Below are positions 1-6,350 of a stretch of DNA of 11,130 nucleotides, in pieces; the first letter of the stretch is position 1; each line of letters starts with the position of its first letter. Source of the stretch: Campylobacterota bacterium (GTDB lineage Bacteria; Campylobacterota; Campylobacteria; Campylobacterales; Sulfurovaceae). A program made the translations under genes and the position numbers. The notes under the pieces were generated by a model. It worked only from the letters and a program-made list of their open reading frames with translations. It was not told the DNA's origin and made no database searches. Where the stretch lies: positions 1 to 11,130 of the forward strand of contig JAUVCL010000056.1 of assembly GCA_030595845.1 (NCBI GenBank), read 5' to 3'.

Positions 1-1711
1 CTAAGGCTGTCCTAGCATCATTTTCAGCACTGTAAGCACCTATAAGTACTCTGTATTTACCCGTATTTCGTACGCTGTAACGCAGATGCAATGCTTCTAT
101 TTTTTGTAAATACTGCTTATCCGGCATTTCTGAAAAAGAACCGACCTGAACATAATATCTTTCTGTCAGGCTCTCTCTATTGTCCTCTGTGTATTCCGGA
201 GGCTTTGTTTCGAGTTGTGAAAATACATTGTTAACATTGTTTTTTGAAGCTTTACTCTTTAGTGAGACCGCCTTTGATGTTTGCAATATACGACTGGAGG
301 GTTTTCTAGTCGGTTTTGCCGTCGTCTTCACTAACCATTTAATGATCTCATTTTGTAATTTTGCCCCATGATAGCGTGATCTGGTACTGTTTACAAGAAT
401 GACAACGGTGTAAAGTTTACCTGCCCTGTTTTTAACATATCCCCCTATGTTTTTCACCCGCCTAACTGTGCCCGTTTTCATCCATGCACGTTTTTTGACA
501 ACTGTATGTCTAAATCGCCGTTTGATCGTTCCATCTACCCCTGCTATAGAAAGTGTCTGCATCCATCTTGATCCGTAACGATCATAGGCATTATCATATA
601 CATCTGCTAAATTTTTTGCTGTCATTTTAGCTATACGTGAAAGACCGCTTCCGTTGTCTACCATGAGTGTACCGTGCCCCAGTGCCCCTTTAGAACGCAG
701 TATTTTAGCAACAGCATCTCTTCCTTTTTGTAAGGTTGCAGGAGCGCCATATACTTTTGCCCCTAAAAGAAGCAAGAGATGACGGGCATAAAGATTATTA
801 CTTTTTTTAGCTGTTTTTGAAACAATTTTTTCCAAGGAATCAGAATAATAGGTAAAAAGACTTTTAGCATTTTTAGGTATCTTTTGTAATTTTAAGGTAC
901 CTGATACTTTTACACCTTTAACACCAAGTTTCTCTTTCAGTGCATAATAAAATGATTTATATGGCTTTGTGATAACATTACAGACATTACGTTTTCCGCA
1001 TCGTTTAGAGATACTCCCTTTGAGGATCACCGTAGGCATAACTTCATTATTCTTTATCCTGACACCAGGCCAAGAGTATTTTCCTTTACACGGTTTGTTT
1101 ACATATTTAAGCTGATTGACCACCTTGTAACTTCCATCAGCATTCTTTTTGTAAACATCTCTCTTATTGGGTGTCACACAAACGGTACTCACCCGTTCAT
1201 TGAACATCATGGCATCGGGCATGGCATTATAGGCACTGTAAATATTTTTATCAAAACCTGAAGTATTTTTAGTGCCTACTTTAAAATAACTTCTGTCAAT
1301 CACTATATTACCCGTGATCCTTCGTATACCTTTGGCACGGATGGATGCAACAATATCTTCAAGATCCCTATCATTTAAACTTGGATCCCCAAAGCCTTTT
1401 ATGAGCAGATCTCCTTTTAATACACCTTGTTTTACTGTACCTGTCGTATAGAATTTTGTGGGCCAACGATAATCAAAGCCCAATTTCAAAACAGCCGCAT
1501 AGGTAGTCAAAACCTTGATTACAGATGCTGGTGTACGTGTCTTGTTTGCATTAAGAGAAGCAACGACCTTCCCTCCGTGACCTGCTTCCTTGATGTAAAT
1601 ACTCACATCCTTCTGTTTGATACCCGATTTTCGTATCTCTTCGATGATGGCCTGCGGCATGGCAAAAAGCCAGAGCGAAAATATAAAATAAACAAAAAGA
1701 ATACTTCTCAC
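1..1711 (-). CDS. dacB: D-alanyl-D-alanine carboxypeptidase/endopeptidase (PBP4 type, peptidase S13) with C-terminal SPOR domain; 3' end outside window
   Basis: Periplasmic peptidoglycan hydrolase of the PBP4 (S13) family, which removes the terminal D-Ala and/or cuts D-Ala-mDAP cross-links. 570 codons are visible with no stop before the window edge. Residues 1-17 form a signal peptide (hydrophobic, ending LFA). All three penicillin-binding motifs are present: SVIK at 63-66 (nucleophile Ser63, Lys66), SNN at 304-306 and KTG at 412-414. After a Ser/Lys-rich linker (about 463-515), YYVQVGSF near 519 begins a SPOR domain, a fold known to bind denuded septal glycan. The start is GTG: its TGA-overlapping position (GTGA, four bases shared with the upstream lyase gene) and an AGGGAGA ribosome site just upstream support it. 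It is probably co-transcribed and translationally coupled with that gene. The family call is firm; the SPOR domain is cut by the window edge but clear. Confidence 0.93.
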   Translation of the reverse strand, partial: MRSILFVYFIFSLWLFAMPQAIIEEIRKSGIKQKDVSIYIKEAGHGGKVVASLNANKTRTPASVIKVLTTYAAVLKLGFDYRWPTKFYTTGTVKQGVLKGDLLIKGFGDPSLNDRDLEDIVASIRAKGIRRITGNIVIDRSYFKVGTKNTSGFDKNIYSAYNAMPDAMMFNERVSTVCVTPNKRDVYKKNADGSYKVVNQLKYVNKPCKGKYSWPGVRIKNNEVMPTVILKGSISKRCGKRNVCNVITKPYKSFYYALKEKLGVKGVKVSGTLKLQKIPKNAKSLFTYYSDSLEKIVSKTAKKSNNLYARHLLLLLGAKVYGAPATLQKGRDAVAKILRSKGALGHGTLMVDNGSGLSRIAKMTAKNLADVYDNAYDRYGSRWMQTLSIAGVDGTIKRRFRHTVVKKRAWMKTGTVRRVKNIGGYVKNRAGKLYTVVILVNSTRSRYHGAKLQNEIIKWLVKTTAKPTRKPSSRILQTSKAVSLKSKASKNNVNNVFSQLETKPPEYTEDNRESLTERYYVQVGSFSEMPDKQYLQKIEALHLRYSVRNTGKYRVLIGAYSAENDARTAL

Positions 1712-2883
1712 AGTTTCTCCCTATAGGCATGTAATAGCCGTTCCATAGCTTCTTCCAAAACCTTCCTTGATGTTCCTATATTTAAACGCATAAACCCTTC
1801 TCCTGCTTTGCCAAAACTTTTTCCGTCATTAAGACCCAGTTTTGCATCATCAATAAAAAAATGAACCACTTCTTCATGAGACAAGCCCATTTTTTTACAA
1901 TCAAGCCACATTAAAAAAGTAGCTTCTGTCGGTACTGCCGCTATAGGTATCTGATGCTCTATCAAAAATGTTTTCACATAAGAGATATTGGAGGATAAAT
2001 GTACTTTTAGCTGTTCCAACCACACGTCACCCTCACTGTAAGCAGATATCAAAGCTTCTATACCAAAAGGATTTCCATTGGTAATACCTGACTTATCCTG
2101 TTCCAACCTATAGGCCTGTCGTAACTTTATATCTGGAATTATAGCAAAAGAAGTATTGAGTCCTGCAATATTAAATGTCTTGGAGGGTGCATTTAATATG
2201 ACACAATGATGTTTCATATTCTCAAAAGACCCCACAGAGTGATGCATTTTTTCATAGATCACATCAGCATGTATCTCATCAGAGATAATAAGCACGTCAT
2301 GTTCAATACAGATATCGATGATCTTTTCCAACTCTTCTTTACTCCATGCCCGTCCACTTGGATTGTGCGGAGAACAGAGTAAAAAGAGTGTTGACACTTT
2401 TGCTTTGGCTTCAAAATCCTCAAAGTCTATCTGATACCTACCATTTTCATACAACAGCGTATTATCAAGTACCCTTCGTTTTTTATGCTTAACCGAACCT
2501 GCAAAAGGAGGATACAGAGGTGTTTGAATTATGATGCCATCACACTCTTTACTATAAGCATTGATAGCAAAATTAATGGAGGGAACCACACCATAACAAG
2601 GCACGATACTCTCTTTATCAATGTCCCAGTCAAAGCGTTTTTTCATCCAATTCTGGATCGCTTCATAGTATGCATCAGGGTAAACGGTATAGCCGTACAA
2701 AGGATGTGCTGCTCTTTTTTTGATCGTTTCTTGTACACACAAAGGTGAAGCCAGATCCATATCAGCTACCCATAATGGCAACAGATCATCTGTTCCAAAT
2801 TTCTTTTGGGCATCATCATATTTTGTGGTGTATGTACCTTGTCTATCTATTGCTTCAAAGGGTTCAGCCAATACCAGTTTCAT
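1708..2883 (-). CDS. patB: PatB/MalY family PLP-dependent C-S lyase (cystathionine beta-lyase-like aminotransferase fold)
   Basis: Cytoplasmic fold-type I PLP enzyme of 391 residues, the normal length for the PatB/MalY group, which cleaves cystathionine, cysteine or related thioether substrates to a thiol, pyruvate and ammonia. Visible family features are LPLWVADMD at 35-43, HNPSGRAW at 173-180 (Asn174 contacts the cofactor), SDEIHAD at 201-207, APSKTFNIAG at 232-241 with the PLP lysine at Lys235, and the carboxylate-binding Arg366 in FMRLNIGTSR. The frame is open upstream to an ATG at 2952, but those residues are an unrelated HTH remnant. The ATG at 2883 is preferred because it follows AAAAGGAC at a proper distance and gives the usual N-terminus. 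The gene overlaps dacB by four bases. The substrate cannot be told from sequence; a cystathionine lyase role in methionine synthesis is possible. Confidence 0.88.
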   Translation of the reverse strand: MKLVLAEPFEAIDRQGTYTTKYDDAQKKFGTDDLLPLWVADMDLASPLCVQETIKKRAAHPLYGYTVYPDAYYEAIQNWMKKRFDWDIDKESIVPCYGVVPSINFAINAYSKECDGIIIQTPLYPPFAGSVKHKKRRVLDNTLLYENGRYQIDFEDFEAKAKVSTLFLLCSPHNPSGRAWSKEELEKIIDICIEHDVLIISDEIHADVIYEKMHHSVGSFENMKHHCVILNAPSKTFNIAGLNTSFAIIPDIKLRQAYRLEQDKSGITNGNPFGIEALISAYSEGDVWLEQLKVHLSSNISYVKTFLIEHQIPIAAVPTEATFLMWLDCKKMGLSHEEVVHFFIDDAKLGLNDGKSFGKAGEGFMRLNIGTSRKVLEEAMERLLHAYREKL

Positions 2884-3111
2884 TATACTTTTGTCCTTTT
2901 TATTATCCGAATGAACAGTTGCCTTGTCAAGTCCCAATACTTTAGCAATCATATGCTGAGAATAGCCTTGCCTATATATTCTGAGTATAAATACATTTCT
3001 CTCTTCTCTATCTTTAGCTTTTGAAAGTTGTTTGTTTAGCTTCTCTTCATCTGGTTTCTTATCGACATTTGCTACTTCTACTAAACTAGATACTTTTACT
3101 TTGCACGTATT
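2884..3111 (-). pseudogene. C-terminal remnant of a transposase (HTH segment, probably the Y1/RAYT type)
   Basis: The frame of patB stays open for 76 codons upstream, to a stop at 3112-3114, with no ATG until 2952. It reads a charged stretch (KPDEEKLNKQLSKAKDREER) followed by a helix-turn-helix-like segment ending GYSQHMIAKVLGLDKATVH. This segment resembles the C-terminal DNA-binding tail seen in REP-associated/IS200-like tyrosine transposases of Campylobacterota. No catalytic domain or HUH motif remains. It is fused in frame to patB only because no stop codon intervenes. The family assignment is by resemblance; that it is a broken fragment is much surer than which transposase it came from. 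Confidence 0.5.
2902..2930 (-). promoter_or_regulatory. Candidate sigma70 promoter for the patB-dacB pair
   Basis: On the minus strand TTGACA (2925-2930) and GATAAT (2902-2907, five of six matches to TATAAT) are separated by exactly 17 bases, and the patB start codon is 18 bases past the -10 box. It lies inside the transposase remnant. The predicted 5' leader would be only about 11-14 bases, which nearly clips the ribosome site, so use of this promoter is uncertain. Confidence 0.45.
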
Positions 3112-3187
3112 TTACGCTAGAACAACTGCTCATACTCAATAAAAGTGTTATCCTATATATATTACTTCCATCATTCAATTCATTACT

Positions 3188-3559
3188 TTATTTTTTCAAA
3201 TGTTTTTTTTCCAATAATAATTTAGATTTTTCAACCCATTCCTTAAATAAATCATTAGGTACATTGTTCGTTTTAATATAACCTGATTTACGAGTTGATT
3301 TTTCTCCTCCATATGGTTGTATATATGACGAAACCATTAAATCATCATCGTAGACTTCATCATTTTTTGTGAGTTCAAATTTAGTTGATAAAATATTTAC
3401 CCACATGTTTTCTCTTTCAATAATTACTGTTCCACAACAATATGCATCAATCCCCAAAGGAGGGATTATCCCATATTCTTCAAATCTATCACTTATTGAT
3501 ATTCCGCTATGACGTGAATAGCCAAAAAGGGAACTTTTCTTCCTAAATAAACCAAACAT
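3188..3559 (-). CDS. Hypothetical protein, 123 residues
   Basis: I do not recognise this protein. It begins MFGLFRKKSS, has no signal peptide or membrane segment, a CC pair at residues 41-42, an acidic patch DEVYDDD near 67-73 and a basic, helical C-terminus (EWVEKSKLLLEKKHLKK). The start at 3559 is chosen because AAGGA lies about eight bases upstream; an in-frame ATG ten codons earlier (3589) has no convincing ribosome site. It lies in the AT-rich stretch, 148 bases past the end of the broken HEPN-like gene on the same strand, and could be its downstream partner or simply another accessory gene. The low GC of this stretch compared with ovoA and secDF suggests acquisition by transfer. Confidence 0.55.
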   Translation of the reverse strand: MFGLFRKKSSLFGYSRHSGISISDRFEEYGIIPPLGIDAYCCGTVIIERENMWVNILSTKFELTKNDEVYDDDLMVSSYIQPYGGEKSTRKSGYIKTNNVPNDLFKEWVEKSKLLLEKKHLKK

Positions 3560-3707
3560 TCTATTTTTCCTTATTATTAAATCTTTCATTAGCTCATATA
3601 TTTCAACTCGTAAGACTATTGTTTCAACTAAACTACGATGTCCTGTAACAGAAACTATAAATATTTTTTATTCTAGTTTCATTTTCTACCTTTATTATTT
3701 AGTTAAC

Positions 3708-4209
3708 TCATGGATCACAAACTTCAATAAAATACTGCATTACTTTCCCACATTTATCAATCTCTTTCTTATATTTAAGCCATGACAATACCTTTTTATT
3801 ACCATGAAAAATATTATTTCTATAACGAAAAACCACAAAAAATAAAAAATAAAAAATATATTTTCTCTTCCTTACTTAAAGTATCTACATCTTTCTTTAG
3901 TATATCTTGAATTACTGTATTAGATCTGCCATACATTAAGTTTTTATATTTTACTTTATCTTGATATCTTTCATGAAAAAAGTGAATGTAGCTATTCATA
4001 CTTGAAACATCAAATCTTGTTTGAAGTAACTTATTCTCCGATAGATTTTTTATTGACTGGTAAGTACAAAACCCACTAAAACATTTCGATTAAAATATTG
4101 ACCATGTAATTAAAAATTCTATTCCTGTACGATTCTCAACTAATAACTGAACGTCTGCTTCTTTTTCACCGAGATATTTAGATAACCATAATTCAAACGA
4201 TTTACTCAT
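3708..4209 (-). pseudogene. Broken HEPN-like domain protein gene (one nonsense codon, one frameshift)
   Basis: Starting at ATG 4209 after AAAGGAT, the frame reads MSKSFELWLSKYLGEKEADV and on to FLITWSIF, then meets TAA at 4092-4090. The same frame continues after the stop (SKCFSGFCTYQSIKNLSENK) through the AAAAAAT repeats and ends at a TAG at 3822-3820. Shifting frame at the repeats gives RYRNNIFHGNKKVLSWLKYK and a natural stop at 3708. RNNIFH is an R-x4-H motif as found in HEPN RNase-type domains. Restoring TAA to GAA would give WSIFESK, a plausible family sequence. The span is 502 bases, one more than a multiple of three, which fits a single net frameshift. If intact it would be about 165 residues. 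A sequencing error cannot be excluded for the frameshift. Confidence 0.6.
3837..3857. repeat. Three tandem copies of the heptamer AAAAAAT
   Basis: AAAAAAT is repeated three times without interruption inside the HEPN-like pseudogene, just before its R-x4-H motif. Seven is not a multiple of three, so losing one copy would put the N-terminal and C-terminal frames back in register. It is therefore the likely frameshift site, and a possible slippage site. Confidence 0.75.
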
Positions 4210-4310
4210 ACTTTATCTATCCTTTAATAATGCATATTAATTTTTGGGGGCCAAACTGTATAGATAGAAGTTTTCTATTATCTTTATCAATCCTCACCAT
4301 ACATTTACAT

Positions 4311-4808
4311 TTATTTCTGTTTATATTTTGATATATTCACGCAGTTATATATAAATCCTTTACCTTTTTTGGCAAAAAATATGATATTAAAAACCCCCGT
4401 CATATCTTTAGAATTTTTAGGAAGCATTAAATAGTAGTCTCCATACTGAATATTCCTGTATGTATCCAATTCTACATCTACATCTACATTATTTGTTTTA
4501 GTATCTACATACCTATATTTTTCATCTAAAAAAAATAATGAAACTTTTTTGTGATTAGTTAACCTTGCTTTTCCTAGAGCAGCACTTCGTCTATCACTAA
4601 CCTTTTCATTTTTTCCATTTTCAAATAGACGTTTTTCGATTATGCACTCTACTATATCATTCTTTGGAGTTAAATATTCACTTGAATTTATCGACATAAC
4701 TTTCTTAGATGAAGTATCACCTAATAATGATTTAGCTACTTCCATTGCTTCATTAGCAACTTTTATTAATCTTTGTTCTTCACTATTCTCAACAACTAAA
4801 GTGAGCAT
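4311..4808 (-). CDS. Hypothetical protein, 165 residues; possibly the C-terminal third of a split exported protein
   Basis: Unrecognised protein with no signal peptide or membrane helix of its own. It opens with a probable amphipathic helix (about residues 6-30), followed by a mixed beta-rich region ending GKGFIYNCVNISKYKQK; cysteines are at 55 and 156. The ATG at 4808 follows GAAGG at eight bases, a fair ribosome site. A TTG at 4823 overlapping the previous stop (TTGA) is an alternative. Reading further upstream, the frame stays coding-like (QTDKDYLKAID) up to a (CA)5 repeat. Removing one CA unit would fuse it in frame to the preceding reading frame. It may therefore be the detached end of one larger gene covering 4311-5916, or a coupled third gene. 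Confidence 0.5.
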   Translation of the reverse strand: MLTLVVENSEEQRLIKVANEAMEVAKSLLGDTSSKKVMSINSSEYLTPKNDIVECIIEKRLFENGKNEKVSDRRSAALGKARLTNHKKVSLFFLDEKYRYVDTKTNNVDVDVELDTYRNIQYGDYYLMLPKNSKDMTGVFNIIFFAKKGKGFIYNCVNISKYKQK

Positions 4809-4819
4809 ATCTATTGCCT

Positions 4820-5701
4820 TCAAGTAATCTTTATCTGTCTGTGTGTGTGCGCTTTATGACAGTTATAGCTTGGTCTATAAGTTATATGCTTAGGGGCAAA
4901 TAAAGAAACCTTTACTTCATTTAATGTTTTACACATATTTTTATTTTGGGTACAAAGGATTTTTACTTTTTTTGAGTTTGTTAATTGTAGACAAGTAGTA
5001 TTTATAATAGCGCCAGAACTATTCATAAAAACTTGGCACTGCTCTCTACCCTCACCAATAATCATATCTTTGATTCTATTAACTCTATGTTTCTTGATAG
5101 TATCTAAGCCATTGACTTTAAAACTTTTATTGATGATTTCAACCAATTTTGCATACTTTTTCTTCTTTTTGATAGAGTAAGTAATATCAAACCCCATAAT
5201 TTTATTTTTATTATTGGTGGCAGTAAAATAATATTTAGAGTAAAAAATAGTTTTTAGTTTATGGTTATATCCTGAAAATACAAACCAATCTTTCTTTTTC
5301 TTTTTGAAAGTAATCTCTATATATTTATCTTCTAATAAGTCTTTAACTTTACTTGTATAAGCTTCTTTAATGTTTTTAGTACTAGTATCTTCTCCAAAAA
5401 CTTTCACCATCACTTCACCATCTTCTTTATCTGCAAACCAAGCTCCCTTGCCTTCAGCATCTAGCCACCTTTCTGCTAATATATCGGCTGGGTATTGAAC
5501 GGAAAAGTTATATAAATATCCATTGTCATACCTAGTTAAAAGTTCTCCATATCCCCCATACACTTTATCTAGTGCTTTATGAATCTCCTGTTCAGTTTTA
5601 CACACTGTTTTAGTTCTGGTACAAAGGATTTTTAAGTTTTTTGAGTTAGTTAATCGTATGCAATCTGTTGTTATGACTACACCATCAAGACTTATACGCA
5701 C
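4820..5701 (-). CDS. Hypothetical protein with duplicated Cys-x12-Cys-x6-Cys segment; probably the middle of a split exported protein
   Basis: 293 residues from a GTG start at 5701 that overlaps the end of the upstream frame by 10 bases. A cysteine-containing segment occurs twice: residues 14-40 (CIRLTNSK, KILCT, CKT) and 237-263 (CLQLTNSK, KILCT, CKT), with 16 of 27 identities and the same spacing of three cysteines. Between them, about residues 60-196, is a region like a periplasmic domain often found in small exported proteins (NFSVQYPADIL, DGEVMVKVFG, KDWFVFSGY, then a KSF end). It has no signal peptide, which is odd for a protein with paired cysteines. The homology between its two copies continues upstream of the GTG into the previous frame, which argues that the two frames were one gene. 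The first in-frame ATG is far inside, at residue 98. Confidence 0.55.
   Translation of the reverse strand: MRISLDGVVITTDCIRLTNSKNLKILCTRTKTVCKTEQEIHKALDKVYGGYGELLTRYDNGYLYNFSVQYPADILAERWLDAEGKGAWFADKEDGEVMVKVFGEDTSTKNIKEAYTSKVKDLLEDKYIEITFKKKKKDWFVFSGYNHKLKTIFYSKYYFTATNNKNKIMGFDITYSIKKKKKYAKLVEIINKSFKVNGLDTIKKHRVNRIKDMIIGEGREQCQVFMNSSGAIINTTCLQLTNSKKVKILCTQNKNMCKTLNEVKVSLFAPKHITYRPSYNCHKAHTHRQIKIT
4840..4849. repeat. (CA)5 dinucleotide repeat at a frame junction
   Basis: Five CA units (minus strand) lie just before the end of the 4820-5701 frame. Losing one unit joins that frame to the following 4311-4808 frame without a stop, reading AHTQTDKDYLKAIDML. The tract is short, so it may be a simple past slip and not an active switch. 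Confidence 0.6.
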
Positions 5702-5916
5702 AGCACACTCTCACCATGTCCTTTAATCACAGTACTCTGCACTTTAATTGGCTTTACGACATTAGCAGTATTGCCATGCACACACATCAAATCATAATCA
5801 AGTACATAGTCAGTTGGACACTCAAAGTATAGCTGATGTTTTAGGCCATCTACGTCTAATGAAGCTGCATTTAAAGCAATGAGACTAAGGATAAACATTG
5901 TGTATATTTTTTTCAT
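5692..5916 (-). CDS. Small exported protein, 74 residues; probably the N-terminal part of a split gene
   Basis: Residues 1-18 are a clear signal peptide (MKK, hydrophobic core, ending LNAAS), so the product is exported to the periplasm. The mature part has cysteines at 33, 45 and 73 and no recognised domain. The start ATG follows AGGAC at seven bases. The frame ends at a TAA 10 bases into the next reading frame. Its last 20 or so residues (KVQSTVIKGHGE and on to Cys73) align with residues just before the second cysteine repeat of the next frame (RIKDMIIGEGRE, then Cys222). That places its end inside the first copy of the same repeat. A one-base loss near 5692-5701 would explain the split. Otherwise it is a short secreted protein translated just ahead of its neighbour. 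Confidence 0.55.
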   Translation of the reverse strand: MKKIYTMFILSLIALNAASLDVDGLKHQLYFECPTDYVLDYDLMCVHGNTANVVKPIKVQSTVIKGHGESVLCV

Positions 5917-6048
5917 TTTATATGTCCTATTATGTACTAAGATATATTCTACTGCAATTAGACTTTACACTGTAGATATAACGAAGGCGTCAAATAATGC
6001 TAAACAAATCACAAGACTCATCTAGCCTCTATTTTTTCTATCACTTTA

Positions 6049-6077
6049 TTGACATACAGATAAAAATACCGTATACT
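6049..6077 (+). promoter_or_regulatory. Sigma70 promoter of the toxin-antitoxin operon
   Basis: TTGACA (6049-6054) and TATACT (6072-6077) are separated by 17 bases, close to the full consensus, and 30 bases lie between the -10 box and the antitoxin ATG. A strong ribosome site, AAAGGAG, is at 6097-6103. Confidence 0.75.
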
Positions 6078-6094
6078 ATTTAAAATACTATACG
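6070..6094 (+). promoter_or_regulatory. Palindromic operator candidate over the -10 box
   Basis: A 25-base imperfect palindrome (arms CGTATACTATTT and AAATACTATACG around a central A, one mismatched pair) covers the -10 box and start-site region. Ribbon-helix-helix antitoxins commonly bind such sites to repress their own operon, so this is the expected autoregulatory operator of the downstream pair. Confidence 0.6.
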
Positions 6095-6107
6095 TCAAAG
6101 GAGCTTC

Positions 6108-6350
6108 ATGTCAAGTAAACTTACTTTATATATTGATGATGATGTGATTCATCATGTGAAAGCATATGCCAAAGAACAAAAACTTTCTGTTTCCAAAGTG
6201 GTCAATAATTTTTTAACCCTGTTAAAACAAAATAAACCGGACAATGGAAATAAAGGAGCGCCTCTTACTGACTCTTTACAGGGTGTTTTAAAAGACGATT
6301 CACTTTCAAAAGAAGATTACCATAAACATTTGGAAGAGAAATACCTGTGA
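6108..6350 (+). CDS. DUF6364-like ribbon-helix-helix antitoxin
   Basis: 80-residue protein opening SSKLTLYIDDDVIHHVKAYA, then KEQKLSVSKVVNNFL. This is the pattern of DUF6364-type antitoxins: a short beta strand (KLTLYID) that pairs in the dimer and binds DNA, followed by two helices. The C-terminal half (about 45-80) is charged and low in structure (NKPDNGNKGAP onward, ending HLEEKYL), as expected for the segment that wraps the toxin. It is the first gene of a two-gene operon; its TGA overlaps the GTG of the toxin gene by four bases. It probably neutralises the PIN protein and represses the operon through the palindrome at its promoter. Family call by motif resemblance. Confidence 0.82.
   Translation: MSSKLTLYIDDDVIHHVKAYAKEQKLSVSKVVNNFLTLLKQNKPDNGNKGAPLTDSLQGVLKDDSLSKEDYHKHLEEKYL

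Noticed and set aside
180..371. Plus-strand frames at 180-371, 1427-1726, 2485-2945, 7228-7491 and 9648-10601
   Set aside because: They lie opposite strongly supported minus-strand genes (dacB, patB, ovoA, secF, secD) and have no recognisable protein features or ribosome sites.
2884..2952. ATG at 2952 as the patB start, giving a 414-residue protein
   Set aside because: The extra 23 residues are an HTH-like transposase tail, not part of the lyase family, and ATG 2883 has its own ribosome site.
5917..6048. Attachment site or RNA gene in the gap between the diverging exported-protein gene and the toxin-antitoxin operon
   Set aside because: I see no repeats, no tRNA end and no stable hairpin here beyond the promoter and operator already listed.
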